From positions 1-32,664 of IMG/VR virus record IMGVR_UViG_3300044730_000095: 32,664 bases of DNA, one strand, 5' to 3'. The position numbers and the translations under genes are program-made. A model generated the notes under the pieces. It was given only the letters and a program-made list of their open reading frames with translations. It ran no database searches and had not been told where the DNA came from. Below are positions 6,539 through 14,064 of the stretch, piece after piece. Position 1 is the stretch's first letter. Each line of letters starts with the position of its first letter. This DNA is from a virus.

Positions 6539-7068
6539 CACGCCACCTGCTCGCTGTTGGGCTGACCCATGTTCCACGCTGCAACGCTGCGTGGCAGACG
6601 GTGCATGGTGTTGTGAATGGCGTTGGTGTTCAACATTGGCATCACGAATCGCCATCCGTTCTTCTGGATGCCTGCGACTGCAAAGGTTGCGTCCATGAGG
6701 TACGACCCCATGAGCATCGTGCGTGCGCAATGCGTGCGGTGATTGACATACCACGAGTATTGCCAACCATCGTTGCCGTGCATCAATGTGGTGTCCAGCG
6801 CAATGCTTGTCGCAAGGTGGATTGCGTTGTCGGCGTGCGACAACTCTTCCAATGCGATGCAATGCTGTCCGTCTGTCCACTCGTAGCACCAATCAATGTC
6901 GCCATTGAATCCGATGCTTGCAAGATGCCCCATTAGGTAGTTGTACCAAGCACCACGAACGCCAGCCTCTGCGTGGACTTCGTTGTGCTCTGCTTTGTAT
7001 GTCAGCGCAACTGTGCGACCAAGTATTGCGTCCACAGCCAATGCTGTTCTGTTTGTTTGCGTGTCCAA
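6538..7068 (-). CDS. Hypothetical protein, TTG start
   Basis: The 176-residue protein is unrecognised. It is rich in His, Trp and Cys (WCYEWTDGQHCIALEELSHADNA) and soluble-looking. The start is unusual: no ATG is near, but AAGGAGACAGAC stands directly before a TTG at 7068, the same leader that precedes several ATG starts in this genome. The longer opening to 7116 runs into the previous gene. Its three-gene run with the 201-residue HTH protein upstream and the membrane protein downstream suggests co-expression. I assign no function. Confidence 0.65.
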   Translation of the reverse strand: MDTQTNRTALAVDAILGRTVALTYKAEHNEVHAEAGVRGAWYNYLMGHLASIGFNGDIDWCYEWTDGQHCIALEELSHADNAIHLATSIALDTTLMHGNDGWQYSWYVNHRTHCARTMLMGSYLMDATFAVAGIQKNGWRFVMPMLNTNAIHNTMHRLPRSVAAWNMGQPNSEQVA

Positions 7069-7074
7069 GTCTGT

Positions 7075-7080
7075 CTCCTT
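7075..7080 (-). promoter_or_regulatory. Shine-Dalgarno deciding a TTG start
   Basis: AAGGAG lies six bases before the TTG at 7068. The full leader AAGGAGACAGAC is identical to that of the amidoligase-like gene at 9898 and fixes the start of the 176-residue gene. Confidence 0.7.
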
Positions 7081-7684
7081 ACTTGGTCTCGTTGTTGTTG
7101 TTGTCTGCGTTGGCAAGCCAACGCACCTTGCCTGCCGCTTTCACGGCTGACACCTTCTTGGCGTCGTGCAGGTTGTAGAGGTCTTGGTAGACCTGCTTCA
7201 CAGGCACGCCTGCCAGCAACGCAATCTCATCCGCGCTTGCGTCCTTGATTGCGTTCAGCGTGTCAAGCACCTTCTGCATGCGCTCGGCAATGCGTGCCGA
7301 TGGGCGGTACTGCTTCTTGTGCTTCTTGCGCTTGCGCTTCGGCTTCGCCACTTCAGCCCCGGGGCTTGCCACGGCTGCTTGTTGCAACGCTTCCACAACG
7401 CTGTCCTCGTCGTCGGGCAATGTTGCTGGCGCAATCTCTGCACGAATAACTGCTGGGCTTGCCAGCGTCACCTGCAACTCTTGCACCTGCGGCTCGCCGA
7501 CAATCTGCACACCTTCCATGTCATCAAAGCCGCCCGTGGTTGCGTAGAGAACTACGCCTTCGGGAGACTCCTCAATGTTTGGGTGTCCATCTGGGCAGTA
7601 GAGCGGATGCACCGCTACCACCATCGTCACACGGTAGAGCCGTGTGTCCCCCAGCCCTTCTGGGCTGATGTTTGGATTCGCCAT
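7079..7684 (-). CDS. Protein with C-terminal winged-helix-like domain
   Basis: The 201-residue product has an N-terminal beta-rich part of about 100 residues, a very basic linker (KPKRKRKKHKKQYRPS), then a helical segment from about 145 on. That segment, IKDASADEIALLAGVPVKQVYQDLYNL, reads like a winged helix-turn-helix. The linker suggests nucleic acid binding. The ATG at 7684 is set by AAGGAGG seven bases upstream. The gene follows the glutamine amidotransferase by 53 bases. It may be a regulator or DNA-binding partner of the block, but no named family was recognised. Confidence 0.7.
   Translation of the reverse strand: MANPNISPEGLGDTRLYRVTMVVAVHPLYCPDGHPNIEESPEGVVLYATTGGFDDMEGVQIVGEPQVQELQVTLASPAVIRAEIAPATLPDDEDSVVEALQQAAVASPGAEVAKPKRKRKKHKKQYRPSARIAERMQKVLDTLNAIKDASADEIALLAGVPVKQVYQDLYNLHDAKKVSAVKAAGKVRWLANADNNNNETK
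7355..7366. repeat. Perfect AGCCCCGGGGCT palindrome
   Basis: This is one of two perfect 12-base copies of a palindromic motif found in degenerate form at 17 sites in the window. It lies inside the coding region of the 201-residue gene. Confidence 0.8.
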
Positions 7685-7737
7685 GTTCGTACCTCCTTGG
7701 GTCTCGTTGTTGTTTGGCGATTGCGTAGGCATGGGTG

Positions 7738-8670
7738 TCACCACCTGCGGTCGCCGTAGCGACCCATGCCGAACTGTCTGTCCAATGCATCACGGAGCGT
7801 GTCCGTCTCAAGGCGGTCTGCAATCTCTTCCTCTATCTCCGCCTCAAGCAACATCTCCAATGTCATCTGGTCTGCCTCGCTCTGCGGCTTCGGCAGGTCT
7901 TGGCGTGTCGTAGGTGCGCTGTAGGTGCTGCGCTTCGTGTAATCGGGAAGCCTGAACTTCCACTCACGAACCAAATCCACCTGTTGCGTCTCTGCAATGT
8001 TGCCGTTCTCGCATCGCATGTATGTCCCCTCGGGCAACACATGCACCACATCCAACTGCAACTTGCAACGCTTTGCAACCTCACGGACAATGCTCTCCGT
8101 GCTTGCGCCAATGATGCTGCCACCTTTCGTCATGCCCAACACGAGAGGGCTGGACTGTAGGCGTGCAACATGCAGACGCTGCTTGGCGTCGCCTGTGCGC
8201 AACCAGAACAAGGCTGCTCCGCCACGCACCTTTGCGAGACGCTGTCGCAACTTCAGGTCCTTGGGTCCGTGTGCAATCAAGGCAAAGATTGCCTCGCTGT
8301 CCACTTCGCCTTTGCGCTTGTACCCGTCGCACATGCGAATCAACTCGTCGTCGTTGCTGCAATGCCCGTTGTGGACTCCCACAACACCGCTTGCATCAAT
8401 CGGATGGTTGTTCACCTCATGCTTCGGGCTGCCTTGCGTTGCCCAGCGTGTGTGGACAATGCCTGTCGTGCCGATGCTGTCATCCAACTGTCGTGCGAGC
8501 ACGCTGCCTGCGAGCGCCGCCTTCTGGATGTAGGTCTCTCCGTCTGTGCTGTGCCACGCAACGCCGCTGGCGTCACGACCACGAACCTCTAGGAGACGCA
8601 AGAGGTGTTGTGCAACCAATCGGGGGTCGCACTCACCTCCCACTATCTGGAATGCTCCGATTCCACACAT
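7738..8670 (-). CDS. Class II glutamine amidotransferase
   Basis: The 310-residue protein is an Ntn-type glutaminase. Cys2 follows the initiator Met (MCGIGAF), with RGRDASG at 30-36, HTRWATQG at 73-80, NNHP at 87-90 and VHNGH at 99-103, as in PurF and GlmS. It releases ammonia from glutamine. No synthase domain is attached: the C-terminal 80 residues are charged and helical. The start is fixed because Cys must be residue 2. The gene lies 37 bases after an amidoligase-like gene, the pairing described for phage and bacterial amidoligase systems. Supplying ammonia to QueC or to preQ0 amidation is an alternative. Confidence 0.92.
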   Translation of the reverse strand: MCGIGAFQIVGGECDPRLVAQHLLRLLEVRGRDASGVAWHSTDGETYIQKAALAGSVLARQLDDSIGTTGIVHTRWATQGSPKHEVNNHPIDASGVVGVHNGHCSNDDELIRMCDGYKRKGEVDSEAIFALIAHGPKDLKLRQRLAKVRGGAALFWLRTGDAKQRLHVARLQSSPLVLGMTKGGSIIGASTESIVREVAKRCKLQLDVVHVLPEGTYMRCENGNIAETQQVDLVREWKFRLPDYTKRSTYSAPTTRQDLPKPQSEADQMTLEMLLEAEIEEEIADRLETDTLRDALDRQFGMGRYGDRRW

Positions 8671-8707
8671 TGCTATTACCTGCTTTCTTTGTTGTTGGTT
8701 GTTGTTG

Positions 8708-9898
8708 TTATCGGTTGCGATTGGTTGGGATGTTGCCTGCACGCTGGATGAGGTACTCAAACAACTCTGTCGTGATGAGTCCGTTCACCATCATGCATTG
8801 GCATAGACGCTTGAATGCGTCGGCTGCGCTCTGCCGTGTGTTCGGAATGGTGATTGGCGCATCGGCTCCGCTTGCGTCGCAATGCGTGCTGCCGTGATGC
8901 CATGTGCCATCCACATCCACGCCCGAGCCGTTCCAAAGCATCATCTTGTTGGTGAGTCCTCGTTGCACGCACAACTTGGCGTAGTCAAAGAACGCAAGGT
9001 TGAACGCCACCCACGCTGCTGCATTCGTGCCGTTCAACGAGCCGTGGTGCGCTCGCAACTCAAAGGTGCCGTGGCGACCAAAGGCTGCAACATTCAGAGC
9101 GTAGTAGCGATTCTGCATACCAGCCCACGACCGCAGGCTGTCATTGTTCCACGACTCGCTCTCCCACTCTTGCGCCAACTGCTCGGTCGCCGTTGCGCTG
9201 CGCAAGCGTGCCCACGAGTTGTTGATGCGACGCTCCAGCACCATTGCGGTCATCGCCCATTGCCAGCCGTGGTAGAGGCGGATGACTGCTGCCTGCTCTT
9301 GGCGTGTCAATGCGCCATCAACTCCGATGTGGATGTGCATGCCGCATGACTCGTTGATTCGTGCGCCAGCATCTCGTAGCACCTTCATCACCGTGCGCAC
9401 CTCTGCGAGACCCTCTGTGCCTCGCAAGACTGGGCTGACCACTTCACATGCTCCGTTGCGTCCACGCAACGAACCATCTGGGACAACCTTCCACTCTGGC
9501 ATCGTGCGATGTGTGTAGCCAGGTCGCTCACAATGGACTCCTGCTCTTTGCAATGCTGATGCTGCTTGCCAGTCCAACAACCCGACACACTCAATCTCAA
9601 TGCCGAAGGTCAATGTGCTTGTCGTCACCCACGACTCCAAACTGTCCACCGTCATCACTCGTGTGGACTGCCCACCGTTGGCGTTGGGCATGCTCACTCG
9701 GATGCTGCGTGGTGTGCGAGTTGGAATCTCTGCGTCACGACCTGCGAGGCGCAGTCCGCCAATCCATGCGTACCTCGCCGTGCCAGCGTCTGCGTATCCA
9801 CACGCTTCGGCTATCTCACGGAAGGTGCTTCCGTTGTCTCTCATGGCGAGGGCGGTGATGTACCGCTGCCTCGTCTCTGGTGTCATCTGCTGTGGCAT
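8708..9898 (-). CDS. Amidoligase-like (COOH-NH2 ligase) protein with N-terminal HTH
   Basis: This 396-residue protein matches the Amidoligase_2 family, glutamine-synthetase-fold ligases predicted to form amide or isopeptide bonds with ATP. Motifs are TFGIEIECVG (97-106, metal-binding Glu residues), WKVVPDGSL (136-144), CEVVSPVLRG (151-160), CGMHIHIG (185-192) and TFELRAHHG (278-286). Residues 1-50 look like a small helix-turn-helix (FREIAEACGYADAGTARYAW). The start follows AAGGAGACAGAC. The next gene encodes a class II glutaminase, so ammonia transfer to a carboxyl group is a likely chemistry. The substrate is unknown; it could be a capsid, a cell-wall peptide, a host protein or a small molecule. 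Confidence 0.85.
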   Translation of the reverse strand: MPQQMTPETRQRYITALAMRDNGSTFREIAEACGYADAGTARYAWIGGLRLAGRDAEIPTRTPRSIRVSMPNANGGQSTRVMTVDSLESWVTTSTLTFGIEIECVGLLDWQAASALQRAGVHCERPGYTHRTMPEWKVVPDGSLRGRNGACEVVSPVLRGTEGLAEVRTVMKVLRDAGARINESCGMHIHIGVDGALTRQEQAAVIRLYHGWQWAMTAMVLERRINNSWARLRSATATEQLAQEWESESWNNDSLRSWAGMQNRYYALNVAAFGRHGTFELRAHHGSLNGTNAAAWVAFNLAFFDYAKLCVQRGLTNKMMLWNGSGVDVDGTWHHGSTHCDASGADAPITIPNTRQSAADAFKRLCQCMMVNGLITTELFEYLIQRAGNIPTNRNR

Positions 9899-10010
9899 GT
9901 CTGTCTCCTTGTTGTGTGCGACGAACCCCTTGTCCGTCGTATCAACAAGTGTAATAGGTGCAATCGTGCGGTGGCGATGACCTTTATTCGTGCCTACCTA
10001 GACCGATTGC

Positions 10011-10241
10011 TTAGTCGTTGATGAGTTGGTAGGTCAAGATGCCGCTTGCATCCAACTGACGCAAGAATCCATCGTCATCAACACACGCTGGAGAGATTGT
10101 CAAGCCTGCTCTGCGAGCAAGCACATCTCTCAACTCAATGATGGTGTTTGGATTCCAACCACCAAGCAGTTGACGCAACACATCAGTCGCATCAACACCT
10201 TTGGTCACTTCACCATCACGCCACAAGATTGCGACAGTCAT
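10011..10241 (-). CDS. Small hypothetical protein
   Basis: This 76-residue acidic protein begins MTVAILWRDGEV. The ATG at 10241 overlaps the upstream stop (ATGA) and has GGTGGAG close by. A strand-helix pattern is visible, with VDATDVLRQLLGGW probably a helix, but no known motif. Together with the next two upstream genes it forms a compact three-gene unit that includes an XRE regulator. A 112-base gap follows before the amidoligase-like gene and probably contains that gene's promoter. Confidence 0.6.
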   Translation of the reverse strand: MTVAILWRDGEVTKGVDATDVLRQLLGGWNPNTIIELRDVLARRAGLTISPACVDDDGFLRQLDASGILTYQLIND

Positions 10242-10522
10242 AGTCTCCACCAATCAGCGCCCCAGATTGAAGCAGGATGCATGCCGAGCGCATGACATGC
10301 AATCCTGTCTGCTCTTGCATAGTGCAGACCTTGTGCTGTCTCACCGTTGCGCCACTTCTGTAGCGTGCCGGCATTGATGCCGAGAAAGGCTGCTGCCTCT
10401 CTGCACGGCATGCCCTCAACCATGCGCACCAGCGGCTCAGGAGACAAGCGTGGTGGTCTTTCTCTGCGTGGACTCTCGTGCCACGGATTGTTGACGGATG
10501 GCTCCGTCACAACGACCACCAA
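10238..10522 (-). CDS. Small HTH-like DNA-binding protein
   Basis: The 94-residue product contains a helix-turn-helix-like stretch at about 29-65: PEPLVRMVEGMPCREAAAFL, then GINAGTLQKWRNGE. The pattern resembles immunity-repressor or Cro-like proteins that choose an operator with a short recognition helix. The start is uncertain because no ATG is available. TTG at 10522 begins directly after the upstream stop, while GTG at 10510 has GGTGG six bases upstream. It may be a second regulator that works with the XRE protein encoded upstream. Confidence 0.6.
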   Translation of the reverse strand: MVVVVTEPSVNNPWHESPRRERPPRLSPEPLVRMVEGMPCREAAAFLGINAGTLQKWRNGETAQGLHYARADRIACHALGMHPASIWGADWWRL

Positions 10523-10525
10523 TCA

Positions 10526-10771
10526 TCAAGCGTTCCCGTAGGCGATAGCGATGAACAATGCGCCTCGCTCTGTCCCGAGGACTTGCTCAATCTTTGCCAA
10601 GTCGTCAATGCCGGGAGTGACCTTGCCACACTCCCACGATGAAACAAGAGGCTGCGAGATGCCCAATAGGTCAGCCATTCGGACTTGACTGACATTGCCA
10701 AGTGTTCGTGCGTCACGGATGACCTTCGCTGCGTTGCCTCGTAGTTGTGTTCTGTTTCGTCTTGCACTCAT
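10526..10771 (-). CDS. XRE-family HTH regulator
   Basis: The 81-residue protein carries a classical Cro/CI-type helix-turn-helix near residues 27-52 (VSQVRMADLLGISQPLVSSW, then ECGKVTPG), with helices before and after. The ATG at 10771 has GGAGG six bases upstream; the longer opening to 10831 is rejected. At this size it is a bare DNA-binding domain, like Cro or small phage regulators, without a visible oligomerisation domain. It is the best local candidate to bind a palindromic operator. With no integrase seen, it need not imply lysogeny. Confidence 0.85.
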   Translation of the reverse strand: MSARRNRTQLRGNAAKVIRDARTLGNVSQVRMADLLGISQPLVSSWECGKVTPGIDDLAKIEQVLGTERGALFIAIAYGNA

Positions 10772-10805
10772 TGCTGCCTCCGCTCTCACTCTATCAGTAA
10801 TCGTG

Positions 10806-11357
10806 CTAGTTGTCCTGCTTGTAGGTGGCACGCCAATGGCTCAGACCTTTGCCGTTGTCGTAGAGCCGTGCCGCAACTTGTAGTTGGCAGTCCAAGTCCA
10901 TCAAGCCAGCCAGATTGTTCTTGAGCGCTGCCTTGCCACATACCTCGCGGACAAGGTTGCGGTGGATGCTGTTCACCTGCAGGAGACCCGTGTCCCAAGT
11001 CTTGTTGGCATTGAGCGCATAGACCATCTCGCCTGCCTCGTTCCACTTGGCGTTGACAGCCCCGGGGTTGCACCGTGACTCACGCCAAGCGATGTACGAG
11101 AACGGGTCTGCTGGCAAGCCATACTCCGCCAATAGCGGCTCTAGGTCGGGGCAACGCTTGACGCTTGTGCCTTTGGCTGGCGCAACAGTCGTTGTCGTTG
11201 TCGTAGTGGTGCTACTAGATGTTGTGGTCGTCGTAGTTGGCGTGGTAGTTGGCGTGACAGGTGGCGTGTGATGCTGCTCTATCGGGCGACCCCCAAGCCA
11301 AACAGCCACAACCATTACAACTGTCCATACTGCGATTCCGTACAAGGTCTTACTCAT
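10806..11357 (-). CDS. Membrane-anchored lytic transglycosylase-like protein
   Basis: The 183-residue protein has an N-terminal signal anchor (about 5-22), then a Thr/Ser-rich linker at 32-57 with nearly 20 Thr residues. A soluble lytic transglycosylase-like domain follows: WRES at 91-94 (Glu93 the likely catalytic acid), NPGAVN near 97-102, and TGLLQVN at 123-129. Four Cys residues may form disulfides, which fits an exported domain. It would cleave glycan strands in peptidoglycan. It lies in the replication/regulation region rather than with the M15 endolysin. An early role such as superinfection exclusion, or a second lysin, is inference. Confidence 0.82.
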   Translation of the reverse strand: MSKTLYGIAVWTVVMVVAVWLGGRPIEQHHTPPVTPTTTPTTTTTTSSSTTTTTTTTVAPAKGTSVKRCPDLEPLLAEYGLPADPFSYIAWRESRCNPGAVNAKWNEAGEMVYALNANKTWDTGLLQVNSIHRNLVREVCGKAALKNNLAGLMDLDCQLQVAARLYDNGKGLSHWRATYKQDN

Positions 11358-11946
11358 TGCTCAACTCCTGTGCTTGCTTTGCAAACTTGGCTGCCAGCCG
11401 CCTCAGGGTTGGTGCCATTGGTGTGTTGGTGTTGGCGAGTTCCTCAAACTCTGCCGCTACTAGCAAGAGCCCATCTGCCGTGGGTGCTACTTGCTCTGTT
11501 TGTTGCAAAGAATGATACTCGGGCAGTTCTTGTCTCTCATTCACATTGGGTTTAGTTAGGGCATCATCTTTGCTGCCACCCGTCGCCGCAATAACTGGAC
11601 GAGGTGGTATCAAATCTGCGGCTACCCCGTCGGGCATTGATAGCACCGTGTAGAGGTTGCTAGTCCAATCGCCGTTGGCACCTTTGCGACGCTCCATGCG
11701 TATCGCACCATGGTCCACCAACTCCTTGAGGCATCTATCAAGGGTCGTGATACTTGTGCGTGAACGCATTGCAAGTGTGCGCCTACTCGGCCAGCACTCA
11801 CCCGTCTTGTTGTCTGCATACCTGCGCAGACAGCAGTAGACACGCACCGCCTGCGCCGACATAGGCAAGTCCAAGACCCATTCGGGCAAGACTGCGAAGT
11901 AGACCTGTGCCCCGATACCGAGACGGTCCCTGATAGATTCCTTCAT
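11350..11946 (-). CDS. HTH_36-type replication protein
   Basis: The 198-residue protein starts MKESIRDRLGIGAQVYFAVLPEWVL, followed by an HTH_36-like winged helix near residues 30-90 (SAQAVRVYCCLRRYADN, CWPSRRTLAMRSRTSITTL, LVDHGAIRMERR). Phage proteins of this type are usually replication initiators. The C-terminal half is charged and poorly ordered, then a helix of about 25 residues. Consensus AAGGAGG stands ten bases before the ATG at 11946. An 85-base gap lies upstream. With no polymerase or helicase in the genome, this protein would recruit host replication machinery to an origin, which I cannot locate. Confidence 0.78.
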   Translation of the reverse strand: MKESIRDRLGIGAQVYFAVLPEWVLDLPMSAQAVRVYCCLRRYADNKTGECWPSRRTLAMRSRTSITTLDRCLKELVDHGAIRMERRKGANGDWTSNLYTVLSMPDGVAADLIPPRPVIAATGGSKDDALTKPNVNERQELPEYHSLQQTEQVAPTADGLLLVAAEFEELANTNTPMAPTLRRLAAKFAKQAQELSNE

Positions 11947-12031
11947 ACAACTACTACTCCTCCTTGGGTGTGTTGTGGTCGTGTGCTGCTGTGGTGGCTG
12001 TCTCCCTACAGCATGCACACGCTCAATCGTG

Positions 12032-12481
12032 TTATCCGCCGAACAGTTGCTTGAACTTTGACAGGCGCATCACCACCAATCCCTCAGTCATTCCGTCTGG
12101 CATGGCAATGAGCGCGAATGGTCTTGGGTCGCCAATCGCTTTGTGCTGTTGTGACTGTTGCTCTGCTGCAAAGTAGCGAGTGGCAATCGGTTGCACCTGC
12201 GCACCAGCCTTGACCTCAACTCGTAGGTCGCCGCCCCACAGTTCCTCGTGCCGTGTGTTGGCTCCAGCAATGCCAAGTTGCTTGCGTGCTCGTCTGGCTT
12301 TGCTGTCGCCCTTGGCACGATTGCGCTTGCCTCTTGCTCTCGGGTCGCCGCAGCCTTTGATACGCCGCTTACCGTCACGCCCAACACGACCAAGCGTGCC
12401 GAACTTTGGACAGCCCGTTGCGTTGCAACGCTCTTGGTCGCCTTGGCACTCGCCTTTGCGTTCAGTCCCGGGGTTGGTCAT
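12032..12481 (-). CDS. PD-(D/E)XK-like nuclease, possible resolvase
   Basis: This 149-residue protein has an N-terminal Cys-containing, very basic half (GKRRIKGCGDPRARGKRNRA). A short core follows: HEELWGGDLRVEVKAG, a Glu/Asp then ExK arrangement typical of PD-(D/E)XK nucleases, and a QPIATRY...AEQQS helix. Small phage proteins of this type can act as Holliday junction resolvases. The ATG at 12481 overlaps the end of the HTH gene by 20 bases. It groups with the exonuclease and annealing protein upstream, so a recombination role is reasonable. The fold is inferred by eye. Confidence 0.55.
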   Translation of the reverse strand: MTNPGTERKGECQGDQERCNATGCPKFGTLGRVGRDGKRRIKGCGDPRARGKRNRAKGDSKARRARKQLGIAGANTRHEELWGGDLRVEVKAGAQVQPIATRYFAAEQQSQQHKAIGDPRPFALIAMPDGMTEGLVVMRLSKFKQLFGG

Positions 12482-12950
12482 CGGCTGCAAGCCTATCAAC
12501 AAGCATGTTGATGGCTTCTTGCAAACTTGGCGTGAAGCCAACCTCTGCTGCTACAGCACAGGTGGCATGTAGTTCGTCAAGTAATGCACGACGCATCCCA
12601 GCCCGAGTCACGCTCGGCGAATCGTGGCGCTGTGCATCCGTGAACATCATGCGCAACCTGCCATGCACATACGGATGACACTTGTTGCGCTTCTCACGCA
12701 ACGAGAACACCAATCCCATGCGATGCAGGTTTGACAATGCGCCAGAGGCTTGCCCATGATGAAGACCGAGCGTGTGCGCTACCTCTTGCCAAGTCGCACC
12801 AATGATTCCGCGCTTGTCCAACAGGCTCATCACATCGTCAAGGCGCTTGCTAAGCGACCCGTCCTTGACCTCACGGTGCGCACGCTCACGGCTTGCCTGC
12901 ACAGGCACATAGCCTGCCGTGCCGTTGTAGAGCAGGTCTAGTTGCGTCAT
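12462..12950 (-). CDS. Winged helix-turn-helix protein
   Basis: The 162-residue protein contains a winged HTH at about 35-85 (DDVMSLLDKRGIIGATWQEV, LGLHHGQASGALSNLHRMG) followed by a basic wing (REKRNK) and a helical C-terminal half. Similar proteins occur beside recombination genes in actinophages. It is probably a DNA-binding regulator or replication accessory factor. Its start overlaps the upstream stop as TAATG. The C-terminal part (SLQEAINMLVDRLAADDQPRD) may mediate dimerisation. Confidence 0.75.
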   Translation of the reverse strand: MTQLDLLYNGTAGYVPVQASRERAHREVKDGSLSKRLDDVMSLLDKRGIIGATWQEVAHTLGLHHGQASGALSNLHRMGLVFSLREKRNKCHPYVHGRLRMMFTDAQRHDSPSVTRAGMRRALLDELHATCAVAAEVGFTPSLQEAINMLVDRLAADDQPRD

Positions 12951-13153
12951 TACCTACCCCACTTGTTGGCAGGCTTGTTGCACAACGGACACACAACCCA
13001 ACGGTCATCGTCCAGCGAGTAGTTGTTGCGTTGCCATCCGTAGATGCGCTTGCGGTCATGTCCGTTGTCATCCACATACGGCAGGTCACGCCCACACTTG
13101 TCGCAGAACGCAAGCCCATTGAAGATGTATCCAATCACCTCAAACACCGCCAT
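12950..13153 (-). CDS. Small zinc-ribbon-like protein
   Basis: The 67-residue product carries two CxxC pairs, C17/C20 and C55/C58, separated by a charged stretch, a typical zinc ribbon. GAAGGAG stands in front, which favours the second ATG at 13153 over the one at 13159. It overlaps the upstream gene by 14 bases. Small zinc ribbons of this sort in phages often bind nucleic acid or act as accessory subunits. No specific family was recognised. Confidence 0.72.
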   Translation of the reverse strand: MAVFEVIGYIFNGLAFCDKCGRDLPYVDDNGHDRKRIYGWQRNNYSLDDDRWVVCPLCNKPANKWGR

Positions 13154-13379
13154 TGGCATACTCCTTCGCAGGCATCTCCGCTAAGACTACGCCCAAGTCA
13201 TTGATGAGTTCAATGTGTCCGTACCGCCACACATCTCTCGTCAGGCTGCCTCGTGCATTAGCAATCTGGTTGAGAACTTCAAAGCCCCCATCTGCTAACG
13301 CTATGCGGTCATTGTCTGCCGTGAACCATGTAGTGCGTACACGCTGCGCCCATGTCGCACGCAATGCGAATCGTCTCAT
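13140..13379 (-). CDS. Small hypothetical protein
   Basis: This 79-residue protein is basic at the N-terminus (MRRFALRATWAQRVR) and mixed helix/strand after that. The start overlaps the stop of the probable annealing protein as ATGA, and the end overlaps the zinc-ribbon gene. This coupling places it in the recombination operon. No motif was recognised. Confidence 0.65.
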   Translation of the reverse strand: MRRFALRATWAQRVRTTWFTADNDRIALADGGFEVLNQIANARGSLTRDVWRYGHIELINDLGVVLAEMPAKEYANGGV

Positions 13380-14044
13380 TGGTGCGTCACCGTTGCCTTC
13401 CCGTCTGCGTCGTAGGTCAGGGTGGCTGTGCCGTTCTTGATTGCCAGCAAGTCCTCAATGACCTGTCGTGCCTGTTGTCCACTCAACTTGTCAAGCGGTG
13501 TGCCGCCCGTCAAGTCGGCGATGATGTTGTCATCCGATTGCGTCTGCTTCTTCAACACATGAATGAACTTGCGTTGCGCCTCTGACGCTGCGCCGCCCTG
13601 CTTCGCTGCCTTGTTGGGCATGGCGACAACATTGTTCGGCTGCTCTGCCTTTGGCTCTTGCGCCTTGGGCTGCTGTGGGCGTGGCTGCTCTTGGCGATTG
13701 CGCACCTCGTCGGCTGACGCAACCTTCTGGCTATCCGCCGCAAGCGCCGCAACGATGGCACGACCCCAAGCCGAAGTCTCCGCAACCATCAACTCCGAAC
13801 CTTTGGTGAATGGTGTCAGCCCCGGGATTGGTTCCCATGCCATACCAATCCCAGGTCGTGGGTCGGCTGGGTGTCGGTAGCACGCTGCAACATAGACGAG
13901 GCGTGGTCCGACATTCGGCACATCCTCAATCCAGTATGGGCGAGTTGGGTCTGCTGGCTGGAGAGAGGCTTCGGGATACCTCTCTTTGAGTAGCCGTATC
14001 CGTTCGGCTACATCAACATAGTTGTCCATGAAGTTATTGCTCAT
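13376..14044 (-). CDS. Probable single-strand annealing / ssDNA-binding protein
   Basis: The 222-residue protein begins MSNNFMDNYVDVAERI and has a conserved core near 44-100 that includes YRHPADPRPGIGMAWEPIPG and TKGSELMVAETSAWGRA. This AETSAWGRA segment is like that of ERF-type annealing proteins. A Pro/Gln/Lys-rich linker (118-150) separates a small C-terminal helical domain (SEAQRKFIHVLKKQ, LSGQQARQVIEDLL). It lies one gene downstream of a YqaJ-like exonuclease, the usual exonuclease/annealer pairing. AAGGAGACAGCG precedes the start. The family assignment comes from memory of related phage proteins and should be treated as probable. Confidence 0.6.
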   Translation of the reverse strand: MSNNFMDNYVDVAERIRLLKERYPEASLQPADPTRPYWIEDVPNVGPRLVYVAACYRHPADPRPGIGMAWEPIPGLTPFTKGSELMVAETSAWGRAIVAALAADSQKVASADEVRNRQEQPRPQQPKAQEPKAEQPNNVVAMPNKAAKQGGAASEAQRKFIHVLKKQTQSDDNIIADLTGGTPLDKLSGQQARQVIEDLLAIKNGTATLTYDADGKATVTHQ

Positions 14045-14064
14045 CGCTGTCTCCTTGTCTGTGC

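Noticed and set aside
9899-10010. Promoter or terminator in the 112-base gap before the amidoligase gene
   Set aside because: Only a 5-bp stem and a TTGCAC hexamer with poor spacing are visible. The gap probably holds a promoter but I cannot place it.
11180-11270. gtcgttgtcgta microsatellite-like tract
   Set aside because: It encodes the Thr-rich linker of the transglycosylase, so the repetition is coding.
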